Source: Epiperipatus broadwayi
Taxonomy: Eukaryota > Onychophora > Udeonychophora > Euonychophora > Peripatidae
DNA length: 64,000 nt
Direction of reading: 5' to 3'
NCBI GenBank assembly: GCA_028023455.1
Contig: JAQFVV010000014.1
Span: 3,537,336-3,601,335 of the forward strand
Below, in pieces: positions 1 to 10,962 of the stretch (positions within the stretch are counted from its first letter, which is position 1; every line of letters starts with the position of its first letter). The translations under genes and the position numbers were made by a program. The notes beneath the pieces were generated by a model. It was given only the letters and a program-made list of their open reading frames with translations. It was not told where the DNA came from and did not search any database.

Positions 1-492
1 AATAAAAAAACACTTTCATCAAAAGAACAGGAAAAAGAAAACAACACTATTAAACTTAAAAACCCCCAAAAAACCAACACAACAAATACCCAAAATACAA
101 ATAAGAAAATTAAAAGAAAATCAATTCGCTCAGATAAATCAAGCTCTGATGATGACAGCTCCCATCCAATACATTATTCACCACCACCCGCTAGCAAACA
201 AATTTCAGATATATCCAGCACAAAGCTTTGCAAATCCATAGAAAAAAAGAGGAAAACCATGGATCCTATAACCATCTATACCATTGATCCATCTGACGAA
301 TCTCAGACAGATTACACTACTTCATCAGACACCGAAGACTTCATGGATGCGTTTCCTCAACCAACAAATATATCACCAATCCATCCACAAGTTCAATCAC
401 AAGACTCTGATTGCCAAACAACATCAGAACTCATTAACATGGAGATGTCCCACATTGACTTGGTACACTTTGCTGAGGATGGTTTGGATTAA
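1..492 (+). CDS. LINE ORF1, C-terminal 163 residues (partial)
   Basis: The reading frame is open from base 1 to the TAA at 490-492, so it begins outside the window; the ATG at 259 is internal. The product is hydrophilic, rich in Lys, Ser, Asn, Thr and Pro. It has basic clusters (KKIKRK at residues 35-40, EKKRK at 81-85) and acidic/Ser patches (SSSDDDSS near 47-54; SSDTEDFMD near 98-106). No RRM, CCHC knuckle or coiled coil is visible in this part. ORF1 proteins of LINEs normally bind the element RNA; here that is inferred from position only. ORF2 starts six bases after the stop and in the same frame, so stop readthrough or reinitiation is possible. Confidence 0.75.
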   Translation, partial: NKKTLSSKEQEKENNTIKLKNPQKTNTTNTQNTNKKIKRKSIRSDKSSSDDDSSHPIHYSPPPASKQISDISSTKLCKSIEKKRKTMDPITIYTIDPSDESQTDYTTSSDTEDFMDAFPQPTNISPIHPQVQSQDSDCQTTSELINMEMSHIDLVHFAEDGLD

Positions 493-498
493 TCTATC

Positions 499-1212
499 AT
501 GTTCTGCAAAATTGCTGGCATTAACATTCGCGGCATCAACTCAATTGATAGAGTTCTAGCTATTAAAAACTGGCTCTCACTCTGCTCCCCTCATATACTT
601 CTTATGGGTGAAACTAAATATCACCATAAGACTGATCATAAAATATTATCTCTTCTCTCAGCTCTCGGATTTACTAGATTTTCCATAGGCCATTCTGCTT
701 CAAGTGGAGTCAGTATTCTTCTCAGCAAGTCAACACTACCAAACAGTTTTAGCATTCTATTCCTAAATGCCAATATTATTGTCATAGAAATAGACTATTG
801 GGGTTATCCGATCATCATAGCTTATATATATACAGCCAAAGACACCTCTCAATATCTAAAAATAATCCATATCCTAAATGCCATCAATGCTAACAGAGCC
901 TCCCCTACTATTCTTCTGGGAGACTTTAACACCACATACAACGACTTCATCAAGAGATTTTTGCATCTAATAAATCACAGATTAATGTGTGGAGAGGGTT
1001 TCTTCCCTCCTAAAGTCTACTCCTTCTATACTAAAACTAAAAAGTCCCTGATTGATTTGGTTTTCTACACCCCAGACCTCCATTTCAACCTTGATGCAGC
1101 CTTGGCCCCTGTTGCTTTCTCTGATCATATGGCTTTAATCTTACAACTTACACCTATTGCAATCCCTACACCTATTGATGGACCTGGTAAAACCATGCGC
1201 ATGATCACCTAA
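499..1212 (+). CDS. Endonuclease/exonuclease/phosphatase domain of LINE ORF2 (fragment)
   Basis: 237 residues in the EEP (APE-like) fold that nicks target DNA to prime reverse transcription. Visible catalytic positions are Asn9 in GINIRG, Glu38 in MGETKY, Tyr109 or Tyr111 in the AYIYTA strand, Asp142 and Asn144 in GDFN, Asp186 in SLIDLVF, and Asp209-His210 in SDHMAL. All key residues are kept, so the domain itself looks intact. The start ATG follows ORF1 by six bases. The terminating TAA at 1210-1212 is probably a decay mutation, since the same frame continues from 1213 as linker sequence (ATG at 1219) to 1674. Confidence 0.9.
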   Translation: MFCKIAGINIRGINSIDRVLAIKNWLSLCSPHILLMGETKYHHKTDHKILSLLSALGFTRFSIGHSASSGVSILLSKSTLPNSFSILFLNANIIVIEIDYWGYPIIIAYIYTAKDTSQYLKIIHILNAINANRASPTILLGDFNTTYNDFIKRFLHLINHRLMCGEGFFPPKVYSFYTKTKKSLIDLVFYTPDLHFNLDAALAPVAFSDHMALILQLTPIAIPTPIDGPGKTMRMIT

Positions 1213-1741
1213 TCAAATATGACTGAAGCGATAGTGTCTGAGGCATACATCCTTTTCCAGAAAATAAACATCCTTTCTCTTCCTGCTGAGGAGGGCTGGT
1301 TTTCCTTCATTGGAATACTTCAGTCCATATTAAATCACCACACCAGGAAAATCAAAGGACCTAATGGCCTTCTAAATGACCTAACAGACATTAATATACA
1401 ACTTCAAGCATCACAGCAACATTTCACAAATACAGGAAAAATTATCTTCCTTAAAAATCTCTACAAAATCAAGCAAAAGTCCCTTGCAGAATATATATCC
1501 ATCAGAAGAGCCAAATGTTTCTTAGCACAACAACACTGCTGGACGAGAGACTACCTCAGATGGGCACTGGGATACAATAAAAAACAAATCACTCCCTTAT
1601 CCATTAATACTAATGGAACCAATCTTATTGGATTTCCAATGATGCAGCAATCAGCAAACAATTCTGCCAATTAATGCAAAAAGATGGAGTTCCTCCTAGA
1701 AACAGCTGGTTGGATGCTGGTGACCCGGCGAACATGGCATC

Positions 1742-2698
1742 ACGGAAATCCAAATCAAAAAGAAGATAACATCTGTCCTTGATGGCATTCATCCTGGACT
1801 TCATGGCATCCCAAATTTCCTTCTCAAACACCTCAGTCAATTCACTGTGCCAATTATTAAAAAAATGATTGATCACCTAGCCTCCAGCAACAGAAATATA
1901 ACAGATCTTTACCCAGTGGCACTCGTGCCTTTTATTAAAAAAGCAAAACCACTAAACGACATTAACAGTATCCAGCCAATTTCCATGACCCCATTGCTTA
2001 TCAAGATAATTGAGTCAGTCATTAAAGATCAAATCCAAGCTCAAATTCTTAGCCATATCTCATCAAACCAATATGGAAAAAAGGGATCATCAACCTCGCA
2101 TGCTATGTCCAATGTAACTGCACTGTTCAATTACATCAGAGGACATTGTAAATCAAAACCTATTGCTGTCCAGCTGGATGTTGCGGCAGCATTTGATTCA
2201 GTCCAGATAAACACCCTCCTGGATATTCTGTTATGTGACATTCCAGCTGGGATTGTACAGATGGTCAGCAATCTGCTCAACAACAGAGAGATTTTTCTCT
2301 CACTTGATGGCAAGATCACACCAGGCTTCAAGCAATACAAGTCGATTCCTCAAGGATGCCCACTCAGTGACCTTTTCTTCACAGCATACATCAACCCTCT
2401 TCTGACGGATATAGAAAAAAACCTCCCTGGAATTTTCCTTCCCTCTCTCAATAAAAACTTCAATGTCATTGCATATATAGATGACATCATGGTTGTTATT
2501 CCCACCATTAAATACCTTCCCCATCTCATGAACATATTAAACAGAAATACAGTGAAACTTGGCCTACAAATAAATTTTAACAAATCTTCCATCTGGAAGA
2601 TAATGTCTGGTAAACAAATTAACTCTCCCTTTTCTGCAAAACCCCAAGGATACCTAGGTTTTCCAATCTACAAAACTCCAACTGCAATGGCAAGATAG
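1742..2698 (+). CDS. Reverse transcriptase domain of LINE ORF2 (fragment)
   Basis: The fragment carries the hallmarks of a non-LTR reverse transcriptase. There is a PISMTPLLIKIIES region near 1979-2020, the first catalytic Asp in QLDVAAAFDSV (about 2174-2203), the SIPQGCPLSDLFFTAYINPLL region from about 2342, and the active-site box Y-I-D-D at 2474-2485. The YIDD box departs from the usual YADD of LINEs. GLQINFNKSS follows as the next conserved block. The frame is open upstream of the GTG at 1847, back to the frameshift near 1740. It ends at TAG 2696-2698, after which the same frame resumes. Cellular role: copying the element RNA onto nicked chromosomal DNA. Confidence 0.9.
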   Translation, partial: TEIQIKKKITSVLDGIHPGLHGIPNFLLKHLSQFTVPIIKKMIDHLASSNRNITDLYPVALVPFIKKAKPLNDINSIQPISMTPLLIKIIESVIKDQIQAQILSHISSNQYGKKGSSTSHAMSNVTALFNYIRGHCKSKPIAVQLDVAAAFDSVQINTLLDILLCDIPAGIVQMVSNLLNNREIFLSLDGKITPGFKQYKSIPQGCPLSDLFFTAYINPLLTDIEKNLPGIFLPSLNKNFNVIAYIDDIMVVIPTIKYLPHLMNILNRNTVKLGLQINFNKSSIWKIMSGKQINSPFSAKPQGYLGFPIYKTPTAMAR

Positions 2699-3721
2699 AT
2701 TCAAGATGCAATCCTCCATTCAACTGGAGCCATCACCACTTCACTCTCTAGAGTATATCTTTCATTATATGGAAAGGTTGGCCTCCTCAACATGATCATA
2801 ATGCCAAAAATCTCGTATTATCTACCATTCGTTAAAATGTCTAAACAGTTTCAAAATAAAATTAACCGATTATGCACCAAACTTCTCTGGAGAGGAAGGA
2901 CAGTTGCTATTAGCTTGCAAGGTATCCAATGACCATGCAGGTTCAATGGACTGTCATTCCACTCAATACAAGCAATCATTTTACAGAAAACCCACAACAC
3001 TCTACATAATCTGATCCTCTCCTGCGGATACTCTAACATTATTAAAAAAATTACACCGACAGATCATCCTCCACCCTCTTCCAGTTCATGGATAACATCC
3101 CTAATACAAAACCTACAACTTTATAACCCGATAATACCCTTTAACCTTAACCAAAAAATCACCTTATGGGAAGCATACAATATAATCAACTATAATCAAC
3201 AACCCATTAAAACCAGCCTAAAAGTAACCAACCAAAGACTCATTACACACTTCAAAAGATGGAGTCTGGAACCCAAATTCCTTGACTTCATCATTAAAAT
3301 AAATCTTAATGCGCTACCCACGAATTGGTTTCTTTATCACCGAAGAGGTTTTACCAGCATTGACCCTATATGTGGCCTGTGTGCTCGTGAAGATGAAACC
3401 ATAGACCATATTATACACCGGTACCCAAGACTTAAAACTCTGAAAGATATAATTATAATCAATTCCAACATAAGACCTGATATGATTTTCTCACTTGAAA
3501 ATGCCATTCATAATGGATTTTTTTCAATAATAAGGCTTTCTACCTTTGTTCTTTATTCCATATGGATAGTGAAATGCAAAAGTCTCATGGAATTTCCCCC
3601 GCCACAAATCATACCATTGTTTTATCAAACGCTCAAAAAAATCAAGAAACGTGACCAGCTCCTTGCCTCCAGTAAAGTCTTTGCTGACACCTGGTCTTTA
3701 ATTGCTCTTTCCTTTTCCTGA
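2699..3721 (+). CDS. C-terminal region of LINE ORF2 with degraded zinc knuckle (fragment)
   Basis: Same frame as the reverse transcriptase, interrupted only by TGA at 2930-2932. A connector reads SLYGKVGLLNMIIMPK (typical thumb/connector of LINE reverse transcriptases) and continues to a knuckle with Cys at 3371 and 3380 and His at 3407. The fourth ligand position, Cys at 6007-6009 in copy B, is Tyr here (TAC at 3422-3424), so the knuckle is broken. About 100 residues follow the knuckle, ending in KKIKKRDQLLASSKVFADTW and a stop at 3719-3721. Copy B keeps nearly the same tail (KKIKKRDQMLASNSTFDDTW), so it is a real part of the family protein; its function is unknown. Confidence 0.85.
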
Positions 3722-3998
3722 TTACCAATTCCCACTTACCCAGCATTATAGAATAGTCAATTATAAAAGAAAATATTCATGTTTATATTAAAAATGCTAA
3801 TACCATTAAACAAGTTCTTAGAATCTCTTCACTATACCTAACCACATAAGAGTATAACATTGTGCTCTCATAACATAATCTAGCCAGATGACAAATAGAA
3901 CATTATATAATCATATTATTGTACAATTTATTCATTTATTTATCCTTTATTAGTATGTAATCACTATTTATTGTTAATAAAATTTTTATTGAAATGAA
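3722..3998 (+). other. 3' UTR of LINE copy A
   Basis: AT-rich untranslated end after the ORF2 stop. AATAAA lies at 3976-3981, followed by a T-rich run. The last about 25 bases resemble 6566-6592 of copy B. No poly(A) tail is preserved, so the exact end is uncertain. Confidence 0.6.
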
Positions 3999-5863
3999 CA
4001 GATCAATAGATTAAATTAAGGAAATAAATAATTGATGTGATTTAATTAAAAAAGCTGTTATTCCTGTTCAAAGACAAGAACATGCAAATATGGTATTGAG
4101 CAAATAAGCTTGGACCACAGTGGATTCTCTGGAGTTATCTAGAACCAATAGGTGAAAGGATACCAAAAACGAGTGATGGATCCAAATTTTACTGATAAGC
4201 TAACTCCAGTGAATATAAACAGTGCTTACAATTTATTCTGCCATTATTCTTCAGTTGTTATTCTGCTTCCTTTTTTCTTCAGCTGCTGTTATTAAGAGGA
4301 TTATCATTATTCTGCTGTTTTGTCAGATCTACAATGCAAAAATAGAGAAGCCATTATCTGATTTACTCTGTCAAGCTGGCAGAGGGCAAGCTGAAAAAGC
4401 ATTGCTGAATCCTGGAAAAGAAGCCATCTATATGTAAAGAAGCCACATGAATGTGTGTCCATGATGCATTAGCCTATATGAATAAATCTGATATCCAGTG
4501 CTATAGGAAGAACAAGTCACCAAATCATGACTAAATTAAGACTTAAAACATCCAAAACCATTTGAACTTGTGACTTAAAGTTACTGTAACCATAGTTATA
4601 GTTTGATAAAAAACATTGCAAAAACAAACCGATATCTAAAGGACTGAAAGCAGATTTTACAGTGAACAAAGAAGTAGGAATGTTAGATAAATTTCTGATC
4701 TAGTAAAAATATATTAATGAATAATTATTAGTTTAAATCTGCTTTTGAACATGTATGAAAATTACTGGAATGTTTTCATTAGTAAACAGCACTTTAATCA
4801 GTGATAAATTTTAAAGTAATCATTTTATAAATATTCATTAAAGCATATCTTCATAATCTCTGGTCATGCCATTAGAAGTTGGATGTTTACTAAATCAGTT
4901 ATTTCCACTTTATTTAAAATATAAATAATATGGTAAATTTATAAATCATAAATGGAGTTCAACAAACAAGATAAATTAAGATTGTGTATAGTAAGTTTCC
5001 AGTTGAGTGAGCAGCACTTTTGTTTTTGAGGTAATACTATTGATAAAAAATGGATGTCTGTCAATTTATCAATTCAGGTTATGCTAGTTACATCTGAAAC
5101 TTATTCTTATGTAATAGATTAGTGAAGTGATTGTAAAACTATTTTGCATCTGCTGATCACTTACTTTCATTACTTGTTTAAACAGTAATGTGTGATAGAT
5201 GAACAATTCCTATTATACATTATCTATTTCATTTCAGACACATCTTGTAGTGATACATTTGCAACTGCTGGTCACTCATACATGGTACTAAATGCTTGTT
5301 AAGAAGTAGTATGTAGTAGAAATTTAATTCCTTCCACATGCATATAATTAACACATCTATTTGTTCCTATGTATCAAATATTGTAGTATAGACATTATTT
5401 CCTGTATTATAGAATTATGTGAGTATTTTATTTGCTTGCTAATATCATAACCTGAAGTTGATTACAGCTGTCCATTAGTTAAATCATTCTTCGTTTATAA
5501 TATTGTATTATCCTCATTTGATAGATTTAGTCTTACAACAAGGATAATGAGAGGTGCAAGCAGTTGTGAGTCTAGGCAGTAGATTTGGATCCATTCACAA
5601 ACAAATAATAATAATAATATTCTACATTAATAATTTTCAAATATTAATTGTTTTAAAATATTTAAGCATTATACCACTATATACAATATCTGTGCATAAT
5701 GTAAATTAAAATAATACTAATAAGATTTAGAAATGTTTATTTACTATGAATTAATTTGTAAATCAATTAACCAAAGTGTTGCGAATGTGTGTTATTTTGT
5801 ATGTATGTAAATAAATTGTGTCTCATTATTTTTGGCAGTTTGTTATCATTATTAGCAATCAAT
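3999..5863. other. AT-rich interval between the two LINE copies
   Basis: No gene is supported. A stretch of higher complexity (about 4080-4450) covers a 71-codon frame at 4222-4437 that I regard as chance. A short (AAT)n run lies at about 5606-5619. Confidence 0.5.
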
Positions 5864-6600
5864 ATCTTGACTTTGTGATAAAGTTAAATCTTAACGCACT
5901 TCCCACTAGATCGTTTCTAGTATACAGAAGAAGCCATGGCAACCTGGATCCCCAATGTCAGCTCTGTCAGCGAGAGGAGGAAACAATTGACCATATCATT
6001 AACATATGCCCTAAGTACAACTGCATCAGACAGTTAATTCACTCTAACTCTAAAATAAACTACAACATGATCACCTCTATTCAAAGATGCCTAGGCACAA
6101 AAACATATGCTTGGATCCGACTGGCCATTTTCCTCACATTCTCATTATGGCTGGTACGCTATCAACTAGCCATTGAGGATTCAAGTCGAAACCCAGCTCT
6201 CACCTTCATTGACACCATTACCAAAATAAAGAAAAGAGATCAAATGCTTGCCTCCAACAGCACCTTTGATGACACTTGGAAACTCTTTGAGATTCCAATA
6301 CTGCAGCAATAGTATAAGTGACAACTCAACCACATGTAACAACACAATAGCCCTAAATGACTACAAGATATAAATCATAGCATATGCACAACCTGTGCTA
6401 TATTAGGCAAACATCACCCACAAAAAGAGAACTTTATAAACATTGAGATGGTCCCAACTGTGGCACATGAACAACCTAAACGTTTCACAGATCAAAGTTC
6501 CAATATAAACTTTAGTTCCAATACAAACTATTACCCTTGATTGTAACTTGTAAATCATATTAAATTTGTTAAATAAATTTCTTTTTGGAAAAATAACTTG
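5864..6600 (+). mobile_element. LINE copy B, 5'-truncated
   Basis: Homology to copy A starts abruptly at the LDF-I-K-LNALPT segment (5866; compare 3280 of copy A) and runs through the ORF2 stop (6310-6312) into a 3' UTR with AATAAA at 6572-6577. Abrupt 5' truncation with an intact 3' end is the usual outcome of aborted target-primed reverse transcription. No clear target-site duplication was found. It is in the same orientation as copy A and the copy at the right edge. Confidence 0.85.
5866..6312 (+). pseudogene. LINE ORF2 C-terminus, truncated copy
   Basis: 148 codons equivalent to the end of ORF2 in copy A. The zinc knuckle is intact: Cys at 5956 and 5965, His at 5992, Cys at 6007 (C-x2-C-x8-H-x4-C in CQLCQREEETIDHIINIC). 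It continues to KKIKKRDQMLASN, DDTWKLFEIP and a TAG stop, with no internal stop. It has no promoter or start of its own; the open frame extends upstream to about 5818 in unrelated sequence. The knuckle type is shared by many LINE clades and probably contacts nucleic acid. Non-functional by truncation. Confidence 0.85.
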
Positions 6601-9600
6601 TTTATTGTTTTTGCCTGACCTTAGCTGATTGTAAAAGAAACAATTATCTTTCTGTGACATCAGAATGTGGAATGCACATGTGATTGCCCTCAGGTTATTT
6701 TCATGTTACAATTGTTAGTTGCAATATATATATAATTCAGCCACTAAATAATCTCTATTTCTTTAGAACAAATATTAACATGAAATTTATCACCCATGAA
6801 TACAATAACACTAATACAAAAATTCAACAGTCCAAAAATTCTTCACTTTCAGTAAAAGTAAATAACCAAGTATTAATTAAGCCATTGTAATTAACATAGA
6901 TTTTATACACCCAATGTTAAGAATAATAAAAATAGACTTAAACTTTTAATAGTTTTTTTGTATCATTGTGTGATAATATATAAATTTGCAACATGCCACT
7001 TTACATACCGTTTATTTAAAGACACCTGCACAATTGAAAATTATATTTTTCACACTCAAAAGACATTTTATAAACTTTTAATTAAGACAAACTTTTAATT
7101 AATATTATATATTTAGTTCAATGCTTTTACTTTCATAATATTTTTCAAGCAATGGGATAAGAAATCACACAAAAATATTATACCCATCATAAATCAAGAT
7201 TTTAGAAGTAGAAACATTTTTTTGACTAGAAGTTAAGTTTGGTAAGATTAAAACCAGGACTAAATCAAAATTAAACATCAGTGAAAATAAAAACGCCTAA
7301 AATTCTTAATAAGGATAAAAAAAGTGAAATAAAATTAATAGATAATGTTTCTACGAAAAAAAAGTTGTTAAAATAATGAGATAATCGAGTTGACTTAAAA
7401 ATTGCAAATTACATAGAGAATAAAAAATTGTAGCAAAAAATGTTTTATAAAAATAAATAACTCTGGAACTAATAAAAATTCCAGTTTTCAATCACAAAGA
7501 AACAATATTTGAACTTCCTGTAACAACACTAACACATATTTTTTTCTATTTATAAAGTTATTGTTTGTAATCTGCTCTTAAAATTAATTTAGAATTTTAG
7601 TTTTAAAATCCCAAAATTCATTGATTTCAAATGCAATATAACAATAATTTTGCAATTTAGTTTTTGATTATCCAATGCCTTATAGAATTTATTCAAACTA
7701 ATTCATAGATAAACACACTGAATAACCTTGATCAAAATTAGATATCTATTATTAGATATTAAGTGTAGCCCATAAGACAAACTCATTTTAATAGAACTGT
7801 AAATATTTCAAAAGCAACAGAAATGTGTAATCTATAAGATATTTCAGCATACTTTTCAAGACAATGTATACTATAATGTGTTGTTATGCAAGACAAAAAC
7901 ATGAAATATTTTTTTTATCAGAGCCCATTTTTCAAGGTACCCTATGTAATGCCCAGAATTATTTCAGCTTTTAAACACCTAAGAAACTCCAACAACAAGG
8001 CTAAATACCAGTACTTGATAATAAACATTTTTATGCTGAATCACTAATTCATATATCTTTTAATACATGATATCCACTTATTAAAAATTATTATTTATTC
8101 AAAACTTATATTTTTAATTCATTCCTCCAAAAAGCCACAACTTCTTTGATGTTGCAATTTTAGTATCTAACAGAAAAAAATATATATAAAATATTAAATG
8201 ATCCACAAAACTAACACACCATAAAAAGAAGAAAGCTAAAACATATATTAATGAACATTAAATAATAATAAACACTTTAAAAGTAAATTATTTTTAATAT
8301 ATTCATAAATTGTACATTTAGATATGATAGTTTTAACATTAATATATTTTAAATATTCTCTAAATAATGATACAAAAAGCTAGATATATTTGTATATAAG
8401 ATTATTAATATATAATGAAACCATACATGAACAAAAAACCAGTTCAATCTCATTTGAGAAATAGTACACAAGGAATGGAAAAAGTGGTTGAGATAATGTG
8501 ATCTGATTGAGACGTATTTCAATATTTCAGGAAAATGTGACTAGCTTTAACTTGACTTGAACCTACTATGCATAGTTTTTATAAATTCCACATAAGCTAA
8601 AACTATTCTATTTTACTAGTAAACATTTTCAAATATATTTTTCTTACTATAAGAACTAATTAAGAGTAATTCATCTGTTTAAAAATAAGGCTAGCAATTT
8701 TAAATACAAAGTTGATAATGATTTGTAGTTTTATAAAGTAAAAAATCAAATAAAAAGTGTTTATGCATTTTAGATTATGACAATTTAAAGGGATTTTATG
8801 CACCATCCTAATCAATATTTTTATATTTCAGATACATTAATACAATAATGAAGTATTTAATCCAAGTATAATCTTATATCTCAAATATGACCTTTTTATA
8901 TCGAATATGCATGATGATGTTTCTTTAATAACGACAAAAGAAAAATATTAAAAAATAACAATTATTTTATTACCCAATATAAAATAAAGATAAAAACGAA
9001 TAATAACAATAACAAAATTATATAAAATATCTAATAAAAATTACTATTTGTTTCCTAAATCTATTTGAACTTGGGATATAAGTGTGTTATCAGACAGTAT
9101 TGTGAAATACTAATATTAAATAGGAATAGTTGTTTATTTATTTAAAAAAATAATCCTCAACTCACATACTGGAGGATAATAATCATTATCATAATGATCA
9201 ATGATAAATGCTCTACATGTCCTTAATTAGTTTATTTCACTCTTTTAAGAGAACAAGTGCAATTATTGCTTAGCATACCTAAATGATATTTAACACATTG
9301 GGATATTTATTTTACCTCAAGACATTTACTGAATATGAGGCTTAAAGTTAGAGGCTACTCTACTACGATTAACTAGATATATGATGCTTTACATATTATA
9401 TAACACTTAAAATATAATACTAACATATAAGAGTAATGCATAAAATATTCCTTTCAAATCAATACATCTAAATAAGGATGTTTAACTCCATTCAATTCTG
9501 AGGTTGAAACTTAAAAACCATAAAACATACAATACTTGCAGTTTAGCACAGTTTTATATAAGTTTGATAGTTACTTACATTTATATAACCTAAACCCATT

Positions 9601-9960
9601 CAATATCAACAATAATAATATTAAATAAAAATATTATCTCTACATGAGCATAGTAATATCTGAAAAAAAAAACAAAACTTTATTTTATTAAAAACAACTA
9701 TAATATTAAGTAACTAACAAAGAAGCAATTATGAGAAAGTGCATTAAATAATCCATCAGTTTATTGCACAATTAATTTCATTTTTGTTAATACAAGCCTT
9801 TCTGAACACAGCATAAAGATTAATAAATTCCATTTATCATACATTTTGTTTCAAAGTAAGTTACATTCAACACATTAATCCATTTTTACATTTATTATAT
9901 TTAATATTTGGTTTGATAATCCACATTTCAGGAGTGGTATTTAAATATGTATTTGTTAAT
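6601..9960. other. AT-rich sequence without recognisable features
   Basis: Only AT-rich, stop-dense DNA with short A and T runs. The small frames at 6403-6660 (minus) and 6684-6890 have no coding character. I see no gene, RNA or clear repeat in it. Confidence 0.5.
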
Positions 9961-10962
9961 TAGCCACTGTACATTGTGTGGTGGCACTGTTTCTGTGCAT
10001 AAACACTGAAATGTGCCATTTACATGGCCAAAGTCATGGGATATAGAATGGTTCTGTTCATATTAGCCATTAGCAGGCCTAGATGGCATTGCACACAAAT
10101 ATTATGGCCTGCTGATATGCTTTGTGATACTATGCAAATAGCACACACTTCACATATTGCTACCATATGATGTGAGGGTGTATGTAATTCAACTGGCCAT
10201 AACTGTTTTATTGTTCATTCAAAGTAATGATGTTACACCTTATCTGACATACTATTATTATAGTAATAATTGTAAGGCAATCCCTTGCTTCCCTACACAT
10301 GTTGGAAGATGAAAATAATTTCAAAAGGGTAGGGACAACCACCATTTCTCAAAACTCACGCAAATAGGCATGTTTTCACGAGAACAGCTACAAGACAAAT
10401 CATAATCTTTGTTGAATAATGTACATTTGTAAATAAAAAGAAAAGTGTTTTGATTTTGACATTTAATGTAGAATGCTAAGAATAATATAAACTTGTTGGA
10501 GGTTAGACATTGTTTTGGAAATCATAAACTTGGTTTGATCAGAGTAATGCATCCTTAGTATGATCCTTCGGATCTGCAAACCAGCTGCCCCCTACCCATT
10601 CCAGTGCTATGTGCTGAAATTTAATTGAATGCAATTTCATTTCATTCAGGCTTAGTTAATCAAGTGCGGTTTGATCAGAGTAATGCATCTTTTGTATGAT
10701 CCTTCGGATCTGCAAACCAGCCCCCCCCATCCATTCCAGCACTATGCACTGAAATTTAATTGAATGCAATTTCATTTCATTCGAGCTGATTAGTTTGTTA
10801 ATCGAGTGTTTTTTTTTGTTTAAACATTTCATTTACTATTAGAAAAGTAAAATAAATTTTTGTAAAATAAAACGAAAAGTGTTTTGTTTTGTCCCGGCCA
10901 GGAAACATTATATTAAAACGTTTTGCACAGAAACAGCGCCATCACATGATTTACTGTGGCTA
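9961..10962. mobile_element. 1.0-kb element with terminal inverted repeats, no transposase
   Basis: The left end TAGCCAC (9961) and right end GTGGCTA (10962) start inverted repeats of about 40 bp. Each contains a TGTTTCTGTGC block (left about 9989-9999; complement at right about 10924-10934) preceded by a TGGYRCTG-like block. The flanks AAT and ATT extend the symmetry, and weaker similarity continues outside to about 9917 on the left. There is no long ORF, so it would be non-autonomous. The interior is less AT-rich than its surroundings and has a short inverted repeat around AGCAGGCC/GGCCTGCT (10073-10111). The superfamily is not recognised. Confidence 0.6.
10532..10803. repeat. 136-bp tandem duplication
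   Basis: Two copies, 10532-10667 and 10668-10803, share GGTTTGATCAGAGTAATGC, a GATCCTTCGGATC mini-hairpin, and a TTCATTTCATTC block near the end, with few differences. It lies inside the right half of the inverted-repeat element. Confidence 0.85.

Larger units (their letters stand above)
499..3721 (+). pseudogene. LINE ORF2 (endonuclease-reverse transcriptase), disrupted
   Basis: About 1,075 codons once formed one polyprotein for target-primed reverse transcription. The frame runs 499-~1630 with an in-frame TAA at 1210-1212. It shifts near 1620-1635 (next frame reads SNDAAISKQF and KDGVPPRNSW) and again near 1737-1745 (next frame reads ITSVLDGIHPGLHG). From there to 3721 one frame holds, with TAG at 2696-2698 and TGA at 2930-2932. 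Both of the last two sit where Trp would fit (TGG to TAG or TGA). Order: endonuclease, about 200-residue linker, reverse transcriptase, connector, zinc knuckle, and a C-terminal tail ending in a KKRDQ-LAS-DTW motif also present in copy B. It cannot make a full protein now. Confidence 0.9.
1..3998 (+). mobile_element. Non-LTR retrotransposon (LINE), copy A, 5' end outside window
   Basis: A two-ORF LINE on the plus strand: the end of ORF1 (1-492), ORF2 (499-3721, broken) and a 3' UTR with AATAAA at 3976-3981. ORF2 has an apurinic-type endonuclease, a reverse transcriptase with a YIDD box and a C-terminal CCHC-type knuckle, which is the architecture of the L1/Tx1, R1 and Jockey-like groups. I cannot assign the clade without a tree. 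The copy is dead: three in-frame stops and two frameshifts lie in ORF2. Its 3' UTR end resembles that of copy B at about 6565-6590 (both have TTGTTAA, then a near-identical A/T run), so the two belong to one family. The 3' boundary is approximate because no target-site duplication was recognised. Confidence 0.9.

Noticed and set aside
1625-1876. Minus-strand 83-codon frame inside LINE ORF2
   Set aside because: Shadow of the plus-strand LINE coding sequence, which has recognisable domains.
2131-3039. Minus-strand frames opposite the reverse transcriptase
   Set aside because: Antisense shadows of the LINE ORF2.
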